NCBI GenBank assembly: GCA_018806915.1
Contig: JAGKQI010000040.1
Location: 186,001-250,000 of the forward strand
Source: Phytophthora colocasiae
Taxonomy: Eukaryota; Oomycota; Peronosporomycetes; Peronosporales; Peronosporaceae
Length of the DNA stretch: 64,000 nucleotides
Direction: 5' to 3'
Shown: positions 53,960 through 62,697 of the stretch, piece after piece
How positions within the stretch are numbered: the stretch's first letter is position 1
How the letters are laid out: each line of letters begins with the position of its first letter
The notes under the pieces: generated by a model
What the model was told of the DNA's origin: nothing
What the model saw: the letters and a program-made list of their open reading frames with translations, nothing else
The model's database searches: none
Program-made: the position numbers and the translations under genes

Positions 53960-55236
53960 CACTCCGCGCCAGGATAGATCGGCCACCCACGTTGCTGGCC
54001 GTAACTCAGTCAATTTTAGGAGTTGGAGCCTGCTATTTAGATATGTTTTGCAGCTATTTTTGACTAAAGCGGTGTTTGTGCTAACGAGCTGGATATTGCA
54101 ATTCATCGGGTGGCTAGCATACAGAGGAGCACTTTTGGCACCACGACAGGTTAGATCGGCCGCCAACACAATACAAATCTCAAATCAAATGTGACTAAAT
54201 GATTGCATATCAAAAGAGTCGATAAAGACGAGTGGTCTGTATTGGTGCTTACTTGGCAAGATACCACGCAAGAAAAAGCCCCACCAACCCCAGAAGAAGC
54301 CCCGCCTCACTGATAATGAGCGGGGTAGAATTCAAGGCCTTCGGGAAGCGGGTGTGAGCGCTCGTAACACTGCACTGCTGACCTCCCGCAGTCGAGACAC
54401 CGTCGCCCGTGTTGTTGCCCCAGCTCCCACTGCGAAACAAAAGCGCCCAGGCCCCCCACCTTATCTAACGGATCGTGAAACGCGGCGCCTAGTGCGCGAA
54501 GCGTCCAAGGGCAACCTCTCTGCCGCCAAGCTCAAGGCCGAGCTGAAACTCTCCGTCTCCGTGCGCACCATACAGCGTACCCTTTCCAGGGTAGACTGGA
54601 TGGTGTACACAAAGATGGAGAACACGTTGCCATTGAAACCGGAGGACATGGCCGCTCGTAAGGCGTGGGCTCGCACCATGCTAGTGCGGAGCAAGCATTC
54701 ACGTCTCCAAGCAAACTAAGGTTTTTTTTTTACGGAGCAAGCTGTAGATGTTCTAGATTGGCCATCAAAGTCACCGGATTTTAATCCCATAGAAAATCTG
54801 TGGTCTATTATGAGTAGGACGGTCTATAATAATGGAAAACAGTATGAGGGTGTAGCAGATTTAACTGTTGCGCTCTTTGAGGCATGGGAATCAATCCCAT
54901 TAGCTCTACTAAAGTCCCTTATCGAGTCGTTGCCACGTCGATGCGTAGAAGTAGTTGATAGGAACGGAAACAGGACTCACTATTGATATGCAATCATTTA
55001 GTCACATTTGATTTGAGATTTGTATTGTGTTGGCGGCCGATCTAACCTGTCGTGGTGCCAAAAGTGCTCCTCTGTATGCTAGCCACCCGATGAATTGCAA
55101 TATCCAGCTCGTTAGCACAAACACCGCTTTAGTCAAAAATAGCTGCAAAACATATCTAAATAGCAGGCTCCAACTCCTAAAATTGACTGAGTTACGGCCA
55201 GCAACGTGGGTGGCCGATCTATCCTGGCGCGGAGTG
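53960..55236 (+). mobile_element. Tc1/mariner-type element, non-autonomous, 254-bp inverted repeats
   Basis: Inverted repeats 53960-54213 and 54983-55236 (254 bp each) start CACTCCGCGCCAGGATAGAT and look near-identical. TA duplication at 53958-53959 and 55237-55238. It lies inside the gag of element 4, so it is younger than that insertion. The interior holds a transposase with its middle deleted. Confidence 0.93.
54354..54986 (+). pseudogene. Tc1/mariner transposase with internal deletion
   Basis: The N-terminal frame (54354-54719) gives a helix-turn-helix region (YLTDRETRRLVREASKGN, LKLSVSVRTIQRTLSRVDWM). After a T-run near 54722-54732 the C-terminal part reads DWPSKSPDFNPIENLWSIMS, the familiar end of the Tc1 DDE domain, and stops at 54984-54986. 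The block with the first catalytic Asp residues is missing. The terminal repeats are intact, so the copy could still be moved in trans. Confidence 0.8.
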
Positions 55237-56121
55237 TACTAGTACGGCCGTAGTACTCATCTCGGTAGGCGAACTCCTCGGCGCTCGGCTTCTCCTCAAG
55301 CGGCTCAGGGGGGTTCATGCCGAAGGGATCTTCACCGTAGGGTGTATGCTGTCGGGGCGCTCCCCGAGCATACTCACTTGGGTTGGTTCCTTCCCCTGAA
55401 GGAACCGTTCTTCTTGAAGCGTCGCCCGCACTCGGGTCCTCGGACTTCCCAAATCCTACTCTGGGAGCCACACTTCTTCCTGGTTGTTCAGTCGACGTTC
55501 TGCCTCCTCCGGCCGCCCACTGAAGAACGGTAGACCTCACTGCACTAAGGCCTGCCGTCGTCGTCACATCCGGAGCGTCACCTTCCAGCACGCTCCCGGC
55601 CCTGGAGTAACGGTCCGCTGAGCCCAGCGACCTGTGTCCTCCACTTCCGTCCTCAGATCCGCCTGAGAACGCTCTCTCCCCCTCTGGGGCTGCCCCGTAG
55701 GGGTTGCTTCCTTGCCCGAGAGTCTCCATCGTCACCTTCACGATGTAGTCCTCCGGGACTTCCTCCTTGCTGCTCGCGTAAAGTCGAGGTCCCACCCAAG
55801 GAATCAACTCAAAGATAAAGCGCACAGCACTTGGCTTCTAGTAGCGACGGCTACTGTCTCCTTCGAACGGTCCGCTTGGACTCTTCGGTCGCTCTCGACT
55901 CCGGCAGAACGGTTCCGCGCCTCAGTAGTCTCTCGTCGGTGAGTGTTCCCGGCGACGTTCACTCCACGCGTTTGGCTTGTAAATGGCCCTCTGGCTTGCC
56001 AAGCGTGTTAACGACCCGTTCCTGACTCGATTACACCGAGACCTTGCTACTTCGCAGCCACCTCTGTGGTTGTTCTGGAGCTCCTAGTGCGCCAAACGGG
56101 ACCTTCTCCAGCTAACAGGTA

Positions 56122-56137
56122 CCCTGCTTCTCCACCA
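56122..56137 (-). other. Primer-binding site of element 4
   Basis: Minus strand TGGTGGAGAAGCAGGG, two bases inside the 5' LTR. It begins with TGG, as expected for pairing with a tRNA CCA end. The tRNA is not identified. Confidence 0.55.
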
Positions 56138-56139
56138 AA

Positions 56140-56679
56140 TGTCGCGCACCTCCCCGGCTGGGTCGGTACCTGTGGCTGTTTGGGTGAGTACAGTCCTGAG
56201 TGGGGCCTCGGAGTTCGTCGAAGTAGAGTCTAGTAGAACGCTTTTAGTAATATAAAAATACGTAAATTTGTTCTTGTCTTCTCTCGACCAGGCAAATTCG
56301 CAACTAAAGAAATAGGGGGAGCGATAGCACAACGCTCCTAGGGACGACACCTCGTCCACTTCACACACCGGGGCCTATGACCTGCCATCCGTCCTTGCAG
56401 TAGTCACCTGTCGCCCAACGAGAGTAGCATCTTCCCACCTTCAGGGGCGTCCATTGGTCCGAGCAGCTCTGCGGACCTCCACGCTTCCGGATCACGAGCG
56501 TCTAGCGCCATCTTTCCAAGGGGCACATCCCCCTAGAGACACGGTACCACAGGAACGGTACCGGGAGTGTAGCCTCTGGGTGGTGTAGCCATCCTACGGG
56601 TCCTAGGTCGGGTCCTCATCCTAGCTTGGCTCGAGTCCACCACCGCTGGAATGGGTCCTGCAATCCCGGGTACGGGACA
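56140..56679 (-). repeat. 5' LTR of gypsy element 4
   Basis: Same 540 bp as the 3' LTR with one substitution. On the element strand it is followed by TT and then the primer-binding site. Confidence 0.95.
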
Positions 56680-56848
56680 TCTATCTCCATAACGCGTTAA
56701 CGTCGTCGTTTTCTCCTTGTGCCGTTTCGAGTCTATCCCTATTACATTAGCTGTCAATGGTTATCGCCGTTACCACAGTTCGATTCACATCAATCAACTG
56801 GTAATTTATTGCACGGCAAAAACTCAACTAAAATATTCACGTCTCGGT

Positions 56849-58063
56849 CTAAGCGGTTCTCGTCTTCTTCTGGATCTGGATGGTGTTCTCCAAGTTCTCC
56901 CACCATTCCATCAATCCCGCCACTGATCCATCCCCACTGCTGCTTCCTTCACCATGAACTCCTCCAGGTTTGTACGTCCCATCTGCTGTGACGAACGACC
57001 TTGCTTCAGTCGACTTACTCACCGTCTTTTTCGGCTTAGACGTGTGCTTTACCATGTCTGAAATAGAGTCCGGGGCACCAACACTCCCCGCCGTAGACGA
57101 CGCAACAGTCGGAATCTTCACATCCTTCACGGTTGCGTTGTCCTTGGATCCGTACAGCTCACGAAGTGTAGTGATATCTCCAGCACTCAGTACTGCACGA
57201 GTCCCGATCTCCCCGTCTCGACTCGAATTACAGTGCTGCACAACCGGCTGAATGCAGTTCTTCACGGTTTCCACGTCGCAAAAGGACTTTAAAGGGTACT
57301 GAGACTTCGGAAAGCAAAGGCCAGCAGTGCGACCGTAGTGCATGATGGATTTTGGATCGTATGGCTTCAGCGTCGCCTCTTTACTCGTCATCTTGGCGTA
57401 ATTCTCAGCCGATACTGGTAGATTTTGGTCCGTCAGCACGATCACCTCTCTATCCGGGTGAGTATGTTCGTGGTAAAGCCCCATAGCATGTCCAAGTTCA
57501 TGTACGACGTTACCTGGACCTCCATCGAAGCAGCTTTTGCCTAAATTCATGATCTGTGGCTTGCCATCGTTCACGTAGCCGACCATCCCATAGCACGCGT
57601 CTTCATTCTGTTCGATACTCACGTATTTCCCATTGCATTTTGACACTGGGTCGCATTCCTGCAGTGTCACGTTCACATCTGCTTTACTGTAGAGTTCTAC
57701 CGCCGTGTTGATGACTTCCAGTTCGTAGGTGGAGAAGGAGCCATTGATACGGTACCACACGATGTGGTCAGGCCAAATATCCTCCTCTAAGATGATGGCT
57801 ACACCCAATCGACGGCGTTCTGTGGCCTCTGAGCAGTCCACTTGGCGGCTGTTGATCCATTGAGGAGCGTCCACCAGTCCTCGATCTTCGAAACAGTTAA
57901 GAGCTCCATACAGACACCGAGCGTAGATGCTTCCACGTTGGTGTGCACGACCTAGTAGATACCTAGCACTGCCATGGTCGATCTGGATGTCATCAACGTT
58001 GCAGGCTGCAGGACGCGCATACACACAAGAAGCCCAAGAGAGCAGCAACGTTAGGAGTCGCAT
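56849..58063 (-). CDS. Secreted astacin-like zinc metalloprotease
   Basis: 404 residues starting with a signal peptide (MRLLTLLLSWASCVYA). The catalytic motif is VVHELGHAMGLYHEH (His188, Glu189, His192, His198), and the Met-turn is KSIMHYGR (Met241, Tyr243), both as in astacins (M12A). A propeptide-like stretch with several Cys precedes it. After the domain comes a Ser/Lys/Gly-rich tail of about 90 residues. It would cleave extracellular proteins, perhaps host proteins. It appears intact and lies just outside the 5' LTR of element 4. Confidence 0.9.
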   Translation of the reverse strand: MRLLTLLLSWASCVYARPAACNVDDIQIDHGSARYLLGRAHQRGSIYARCLYGALNCFEDRGLVDAPQWINSRQVDCSEATERRRLGVAIILEEDIWPDHIVWYRINGSFSTYELEVINTAVELYSKADVNVTLQECDPVSKCNGKYVSIEQNEDACYGMVGYVNDGKPQIMNLGKSCFDGGPGNVVHELGHAMGLYHEHTHPDREVIVLTDQNLPVSAENYAKMTSKEATLKPYDPKSIMHYGRTAGLCFPKSQYPLKSFCDVETVKNCIQPVVQHCNSSRDGEIGTRAVLSAGDITTLRELYGSKDNATVKDVKIPTVASSTAGSVGAPDSISDMVKHTSKPKKTVSKSTEARSFVTADGTYKPGGVHGEGSSSGDGSVAGLMEWWENLENTIQIQKKTRTA

Positions 58064-58211
58064 TGGTGTCCGTTACAGGGTGGACTGACTAGTGCGCAGT
58101 GATTGGCTGATTGGGAAAAGGAGTCAGCATGTTATGTAGCCATGTTCAAGATGGCTACATTCGTGTTGCAGTGTTTCAGATCTATTTATTGAGGAGTCAA
58201 AAAACCACTTT

Positions 58212-61200
58212 ATGACGTTAAGTAGTGATCAATCGAGAGCTGTAGCTCCTCTAGGGATGGAAGGGAACTTGGGGATTTTGTATGTCTGTGGGGAACTCAC
58301 GGATGGGAAAATTGCAATTGTGGATAAACTATTGGGTCGAAAAGTGAGAGGAATCTGTGGCGCTTATGATCAGTTGGTGTCTTTAGTTGACGCGTGGGAG
58401 TTGGAGTGGACTATTGACACTGATAAGGAAGAAGAGTCGATAGAGAGTCAACTAGTAGCTGAAGGATTGCAGGATGTCAAGATCCACCATGTTGCAGTTG
58501 GGAAGAGCCATCGTGTAGCCATTTCATTAGATGGCCAGCTTTTCTCATGGGGAAGACCTGGAACTGTACTACCTAGTAGTGAATTAGGTCACCGATATGG
58601 CACTTCCAATGCTCAGAACTACTATCGAGTGAAAACCCCTGAGCCTGAGGTCGAAAACAGGAAGAAACGAACAAAATCCGCTCCTTCAAGTCAAAAACCT
58701 ACATCTACCTCTACTGTTACCGCTACTGGTAACCCTCATCGTGTTGTTACAGCTTCACAGCTCTTCTTCACTCACGTATCTTGTGGTCAACACCATTCGG
58801 CTGCTGTCACGGACAGTGGAGATATTTACACTTGGGGACGGAATTTCGAGGGACAACTCGGTCACCAGTTTAAAACCCTCCCAAAACAAGTCAACGCAGT
58901 GGTAAACGGGATCTGTGCGTGGCCGAAATACGTCGCTTTCTTCCTCGGGAAGCCTCGAGTTATGTCTGTATGTTGCGGGAACACTTTCACCGCAGTTTTA
59001 CTTGCAGACGGTAGTGTTTATCTTCTTGGTGGAGGCTCACTTCGACCAGAATCCAAGAATTCCCAGTCAAGTTTCAATCATTTAATCCTTGAAAAGGGGA
59101 ACAATGGAGAACCGTTTGTCGCTATTGCATCTGGGTATGAACACATCTTAGCTGTAACAAGTGCTGGTGAACTGTTCTCGTGGGGGTTAAACACCTTCGG
59201 TCAACTTGGCCACGGAGGGAAAAATGGGAGGGGGGAAACTGAAGTTAAAGGTGGAAAAGCTTTACCTGCTGCAGTGAAATGTGAAAATTCAATTCACTGG
59301 ACAAACATTTTCGCTGGAGGGAACTATTCCGCTGCAATTTCAAATGAAAATCAACTTTTCACCTGGGGAAATGGGAGTTTCGGCAAGTTAGGACACGGCA
59401 AAAGCTCAGGGAATAGTCCGAACTGTGAATTTGTACCAAGATGTGTGGCTTACCTGCAGAACACAGTCGTTGGCTCTGTCGTATGTGCAGATCGCAATCT
59501 CTTTGCCTTTGCTCCAACTCAAATTTCGGGAATTTTCCCATTGTGTGGAGAACACACTGGAGGCTACGAGTTGAGGATAAAAGGCAGCGGATTCTGGTCC
59601 AGTGACAATGTGACAGTGCGCTTTGTCCCGTTGACGGACGGGAGATTACTACGAGGCACTTTAGGTACTTTTTGCGAAGCTACAGGCGATGTTGTGTGTC
59701 AAACACCCAAGTTCCGTCTATCGGGGGAATATGCTGTCGAAGTTTCAATGAATGGGAAGCATTTCACGGCCAATGGGAAAGTTTTCACCGTCTTTAAACG
59801 TCCTCAAGTCGCTGCAGTGTCCGTTTATGACGTTCGTTTCGATGGTGGAGAGGAATTCACAGTTTCTCTATGTGGAAATCTTCCTGAAATCTGTAGACGT
59901 CCTATTGTTCGCTTCTTACGTTGTCGTATTGATGCTGCTAGTGGACAACTTGTAGCAGTGGATACGGAGTCTCAAGTAGCTGTTGGGGCTTTTGATGAAC
60001 GTCCGGAGATCGTAGACGAAGAAGAAGAGGAACAAGTTGAGTATGATCCATCCGATATTACCGGCAGATTCTTACGACTAACTACACCTGCTCTTCCGTC
60101 ACAAGGAGAAGGGATTGCGCCTTTCACACTGGAAATCTCGTACGATGGAGGACGAAGTTTTGTTCCTGTGTGTGTTGATCCGACGTTGGAAAGCCAAAAA
60201 CACGGAGATGAAGAAGAAGACGACAACTTTGCACGTAAATCGGATGATCTCGTCTCTGCTTCTCATGTTCTGTGGGTTCATGATGCACAACTCGTACGTG
60301 TGAGTCCTAATTCCTTCCTCACTAGCGATTTACCAGTGACTATCACGCTGGAGCTTCAGAACCTACTTCCACCTGAAGTAGCGCAACTTTTAGTTGAAGT
60401 TGAAGTGGATCTGAAGACAACCAACGCGTCAACGACACTCGCTATTGAACGAATTGAAGGAAACTTCTTAACTTGTAAACTTCCTCCTCTGGTACAGTGG
60501 AAAAATTCTCCAAAAGTTCCAAATCCATCTGCGGAATGGTGGAAACCGTACGTAAAAGCAGGTTTTATGGCTCAAATGCGAGTCTCAATGAACTCTGGAA
60601 GGACGTTTCTACCAGCTCAGCTACAGCTCGGAGGGCGCAGCAATTCTACAGCTGCAGAAATCTACGGTTTTCAAGCTCCAGGGCGATTGTTAAGTGTATT
60701 TCCAAGCGTTGGGATGGTTCCGGGCGGTACCCAAGTGTCAATTGCTGGAGATTTCTTCCATTTTGACACTCAAGATGCAGTTGTGAAGCTCCAGTGGAGG
60801 GAAAGGAGTATGGTTATACCTGCAATTTGCTTACGACAAGAGGAATCGATATCAACTGGAGATATTAGTCGTCGCGTAGTATTTCGAACTCCTCCCTTGC
60901 CATTTCCTGATGATACTGCTACTGCGACTGCTATGGCGGAAGGAATGATACTTGGAACAAGAGAAGACATTCAGATCTTCGTGTCATTAGACGGCCAACA
61001 CTTTACAGATTCAGGATTGAGCTTCGTGTATTGTGCAGTTCCGGAATTAACTGGGATTTCCCCTCCAGAAGCAGAACCTGGTACTAAAATGATTCTGACC
61101 GTGGACAAAGCGATCGCGACACCTGCAGCCTGCGTGAAACTGGAAGTGAAAGAATCTGGGATCTCGCTGGTAAATGATTTGAAACTTGAGAAATCGTACC

Positions 61201-61424
61201 AGTTTTCTCACTAATGTGTTTCTTTTTTTGTTTAGGTTGTACCGGTGGAGATCGATGAAACAAGTCACACAGCAGAATTTACACTTCCGAACCTGCCCAT
61301 TACCATGGAGGAATCGGTACAAGTGCTACTGTCACTCAATGGACAAGAATTCACGGGCGGTGCACCCAACGCCACGGAAGGAGTTGAAATAATCTTTCGG
61401 TACAAAGTTGCTGCTTCAGAGTAA
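58212..61424 (+). CDS. RCC1-repeat protein with IPT/TIG-type domains, two exons
   Basis: Exon 1 is 58212-61169. A 66-bp intron (GTAAAT...TTTAG, 61170-61235) in phase 0 is followed by exon 2, 61236-61424, for a total of 1048 residues. The unspliced frame would stop at 61214, but the spliced frame continues sensibly (VVPVEIDETSHTAEF). The N-terminal half has RCC1-like propeller repeats (YTWGRNFEGQLGH, FSWGLNTFGQLGHGG, FTWGNGSFGKLGHG). The second half has Ig-like IPT/TIG segments (ISGIFPLCGEHTGGYELRIK, LSVFPSVGMVPGGTQVSIAG, LTGISPPEAEPGTKMILTV). No signal peptide is evident. RCC1 propellers bind proteins or act as exchange factors; the partner here is unknown. Confidence 0.85.
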
Positions 61425-61661
61425 ACTGACATACGTTTGCACACAGATTAACATAGCTAACATTGGCCGATACCACACATTCTCATCATCCTCAGACTGA
61501 GCGCTTATAGCACACGGCTGAACTCGATCGTGGTCGATCTACTCTGGAGACACTATGGTTTTTGAAATATAGCGATCCCGCAGGTTTTGTGTAGCTTTTA
61601 GAATCGAGAGATAGACCCAAAGGAAAATGCTGTTTATTCGCGTGTTGTTACCCGGAAATTA

Positions 61662-62029
61662 TCATGAATCCTTCGCTTGGAGACTTGTCAGTGCTTTCAT
61701 TGTACCAAAGCTCAAACCACTGGCAACACCAAGGGCAAGAATCGCTACTAGGGCCTTCGCTTTCTTGGACATAGGCGTGAAGTCGCTAGCCGTGTGATGC
61801 ACACTGTGCACCGCACTGTTCGAGTTCAATAAATTCATCGCCGCAGCAGCGTTTATCCCCGCCCTCTCTTCACTCTCCAGCCTCGGACTTCCCCTGAGCC
61901 GTCGACTGTCAGTGCTGGGCATTCCACCATTGTTTTGGTTGTTGATGAGTGGAGTGGCTTCGACTTCCAGGGCTCCGAGTAATTAACGACCAACAGTGAG
62001 AGTAGAAGAAGGATGGAAGGGACGCGCAT
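61662..62029 (-). pseudogene. RXLR effector gene with one-base frameshift after the signal peptide
   Basis: The ATG at 62029 gives a signal peptide (MRVPSILLLLSLLVVNYS). The downstream frame, offset by one base, reads LEVEATPLINNQNNGGM, then DSRRLRGSPRLESEER (a full RXLR-EER pair) and a hydrophobic C-terminus (SKKAKALVAILALGVASGLS), stopping at 61662. The shift lies near 61980-61990. Either the gene is dead or the assembly has a one-base error there. The C-terminus resembles the effector at 34.1 kb. Confidence 0.78.
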
Positions 62030-62314
62030 GGTTCAGGATTGAGGGAGGAACTTCTTGAATGAAGAACTTTTTCAACTGAGGTGTCGTGACGTCTTTTTAT
62101 CCAATCTTCACATCAATGCTGAACCTTGTCGCAAAATGGCGTCTCGCAATCTTCAATCTTCTCGCTCACTTGTGAGCAAGAAGATGGGAAAATGACAAAG
62201 CGTGAATGAACGTTTGCAATTTGTGTGAGCTGTAAAAATGTTGGTGAAAGAGGTATTCACAGTACCGGTAGCTCGCGAGGTTCTCAATCTTAGATTACGT
62301 CTTGTATCAAATGT

Positions 62315-62697
62315 TCACGCAGATGCTGAGGCAGATCTGTTGAGTAACTTGAATAGCGCGACGGTGCTAATTACCACCCCAGTAATGACACCAACGGTAA
62401 CAACAGCGAGGACGGTCTTGAACCCCTTTGGCATTGGTCTGCTGTCCTCCACTGCGTTCAGAATTTGAGACGGTTGAACTGATGTCTTCCATTTCGCGTG
62501 CACCAGGTTATGATACGCAGCAACGGGCGGAGTTCTTTCTTCATTGTCCGCTTTGTGAACTCTCCTGAGTCGATTTAGTGCCTTCTTTACTTGAATCTTC
62601 TTTGAGTCCGAGGTAGAACCAACATTAGTAGTTTCGAACAGACGGCAGTCAAGACGAAAGTCGACAGGAGAAGAACTAGCAACAAGCCGAAGCGCAT
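62315..62697 (-). pseudogene. RXLR-like effector gene, also frameshifted after the signal peptide
   Basis: The ATG at 62697 gives a signal peptide (MRFGLLLVLLLSTFVLT). The offset frame reads ETTNVGSTSDSKKIQVKKAL, then NRLRRVHKADNEER (an RXLR-like block with Asn in the first position, plus EER) and ends with a hydrophobic stretch (GFKTVLAVVTVGVITGVVIS). The frame change lies around 62620-62650. It is tandem with and on the same strand as the preceding effector gene, with a 285-bp gap. Confidence 0.65.

Larger units (their letters stand above)
51988..55825 (-). pseudogene. Gag of gypsy element 4, split by a mariner-type insertion
   Basis: The N-terminal part runs 55825-55239 (starting MRFIFELIPWVGPRLYASSK), then 1277 bp of transposon plus a TA duplication, then 53957-51988. 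Removing 1279 bp puts both parts in one frame, so the gene was whole before the insertion. The C-terminal part has a Gly/Pro/Gln-rich region, a gag core (MLQPFYSDDSTAERAGSFWE; LRLSAFRECLKGKAGDQWW), a poly-Gln run and three Cys knuckles (CGRCHTLGCNRINC, CSNCKVKGHVYLEC, CFLCDGTDHRVANC). It ends at TGA 51990-51988, in frame with pol. This copy cannot make full Gag without loss of the insert. Confidence 0.9.
40997..56679 (-). mobile_element. Large young Ty3/gypsy retrotransposon 4 with accessory ORFs
   Basis: 540-bp LTRs at 40997-41536 and 56140-56679 differ at one site (41150 g versus 56293 c). TSD tcta at 40993-40996 and 56680-56683. The coding strand is minus: gag (55825-51988, split by a mariner element), pol (51930-45304), then ORF3 (42717-41390). 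A long ORF on the plus strand lies at 42937-44862. The primer-binding site and polypurine tract are at the expected places. The total is 15.7 kb, about 14.4 kb without the mariner insertion. GAACG/CGTTC is strongly over-represented from end to end. Confidence 0.95.

Noticed and set aside
61170..61214. Reading the RCC1/IPT gene to the stop at 61214
   Set aside because: A good GTAAAT...TTTAG intron in phase 0 leads to a longer, domain-consistent C-terminus ending at 61424.
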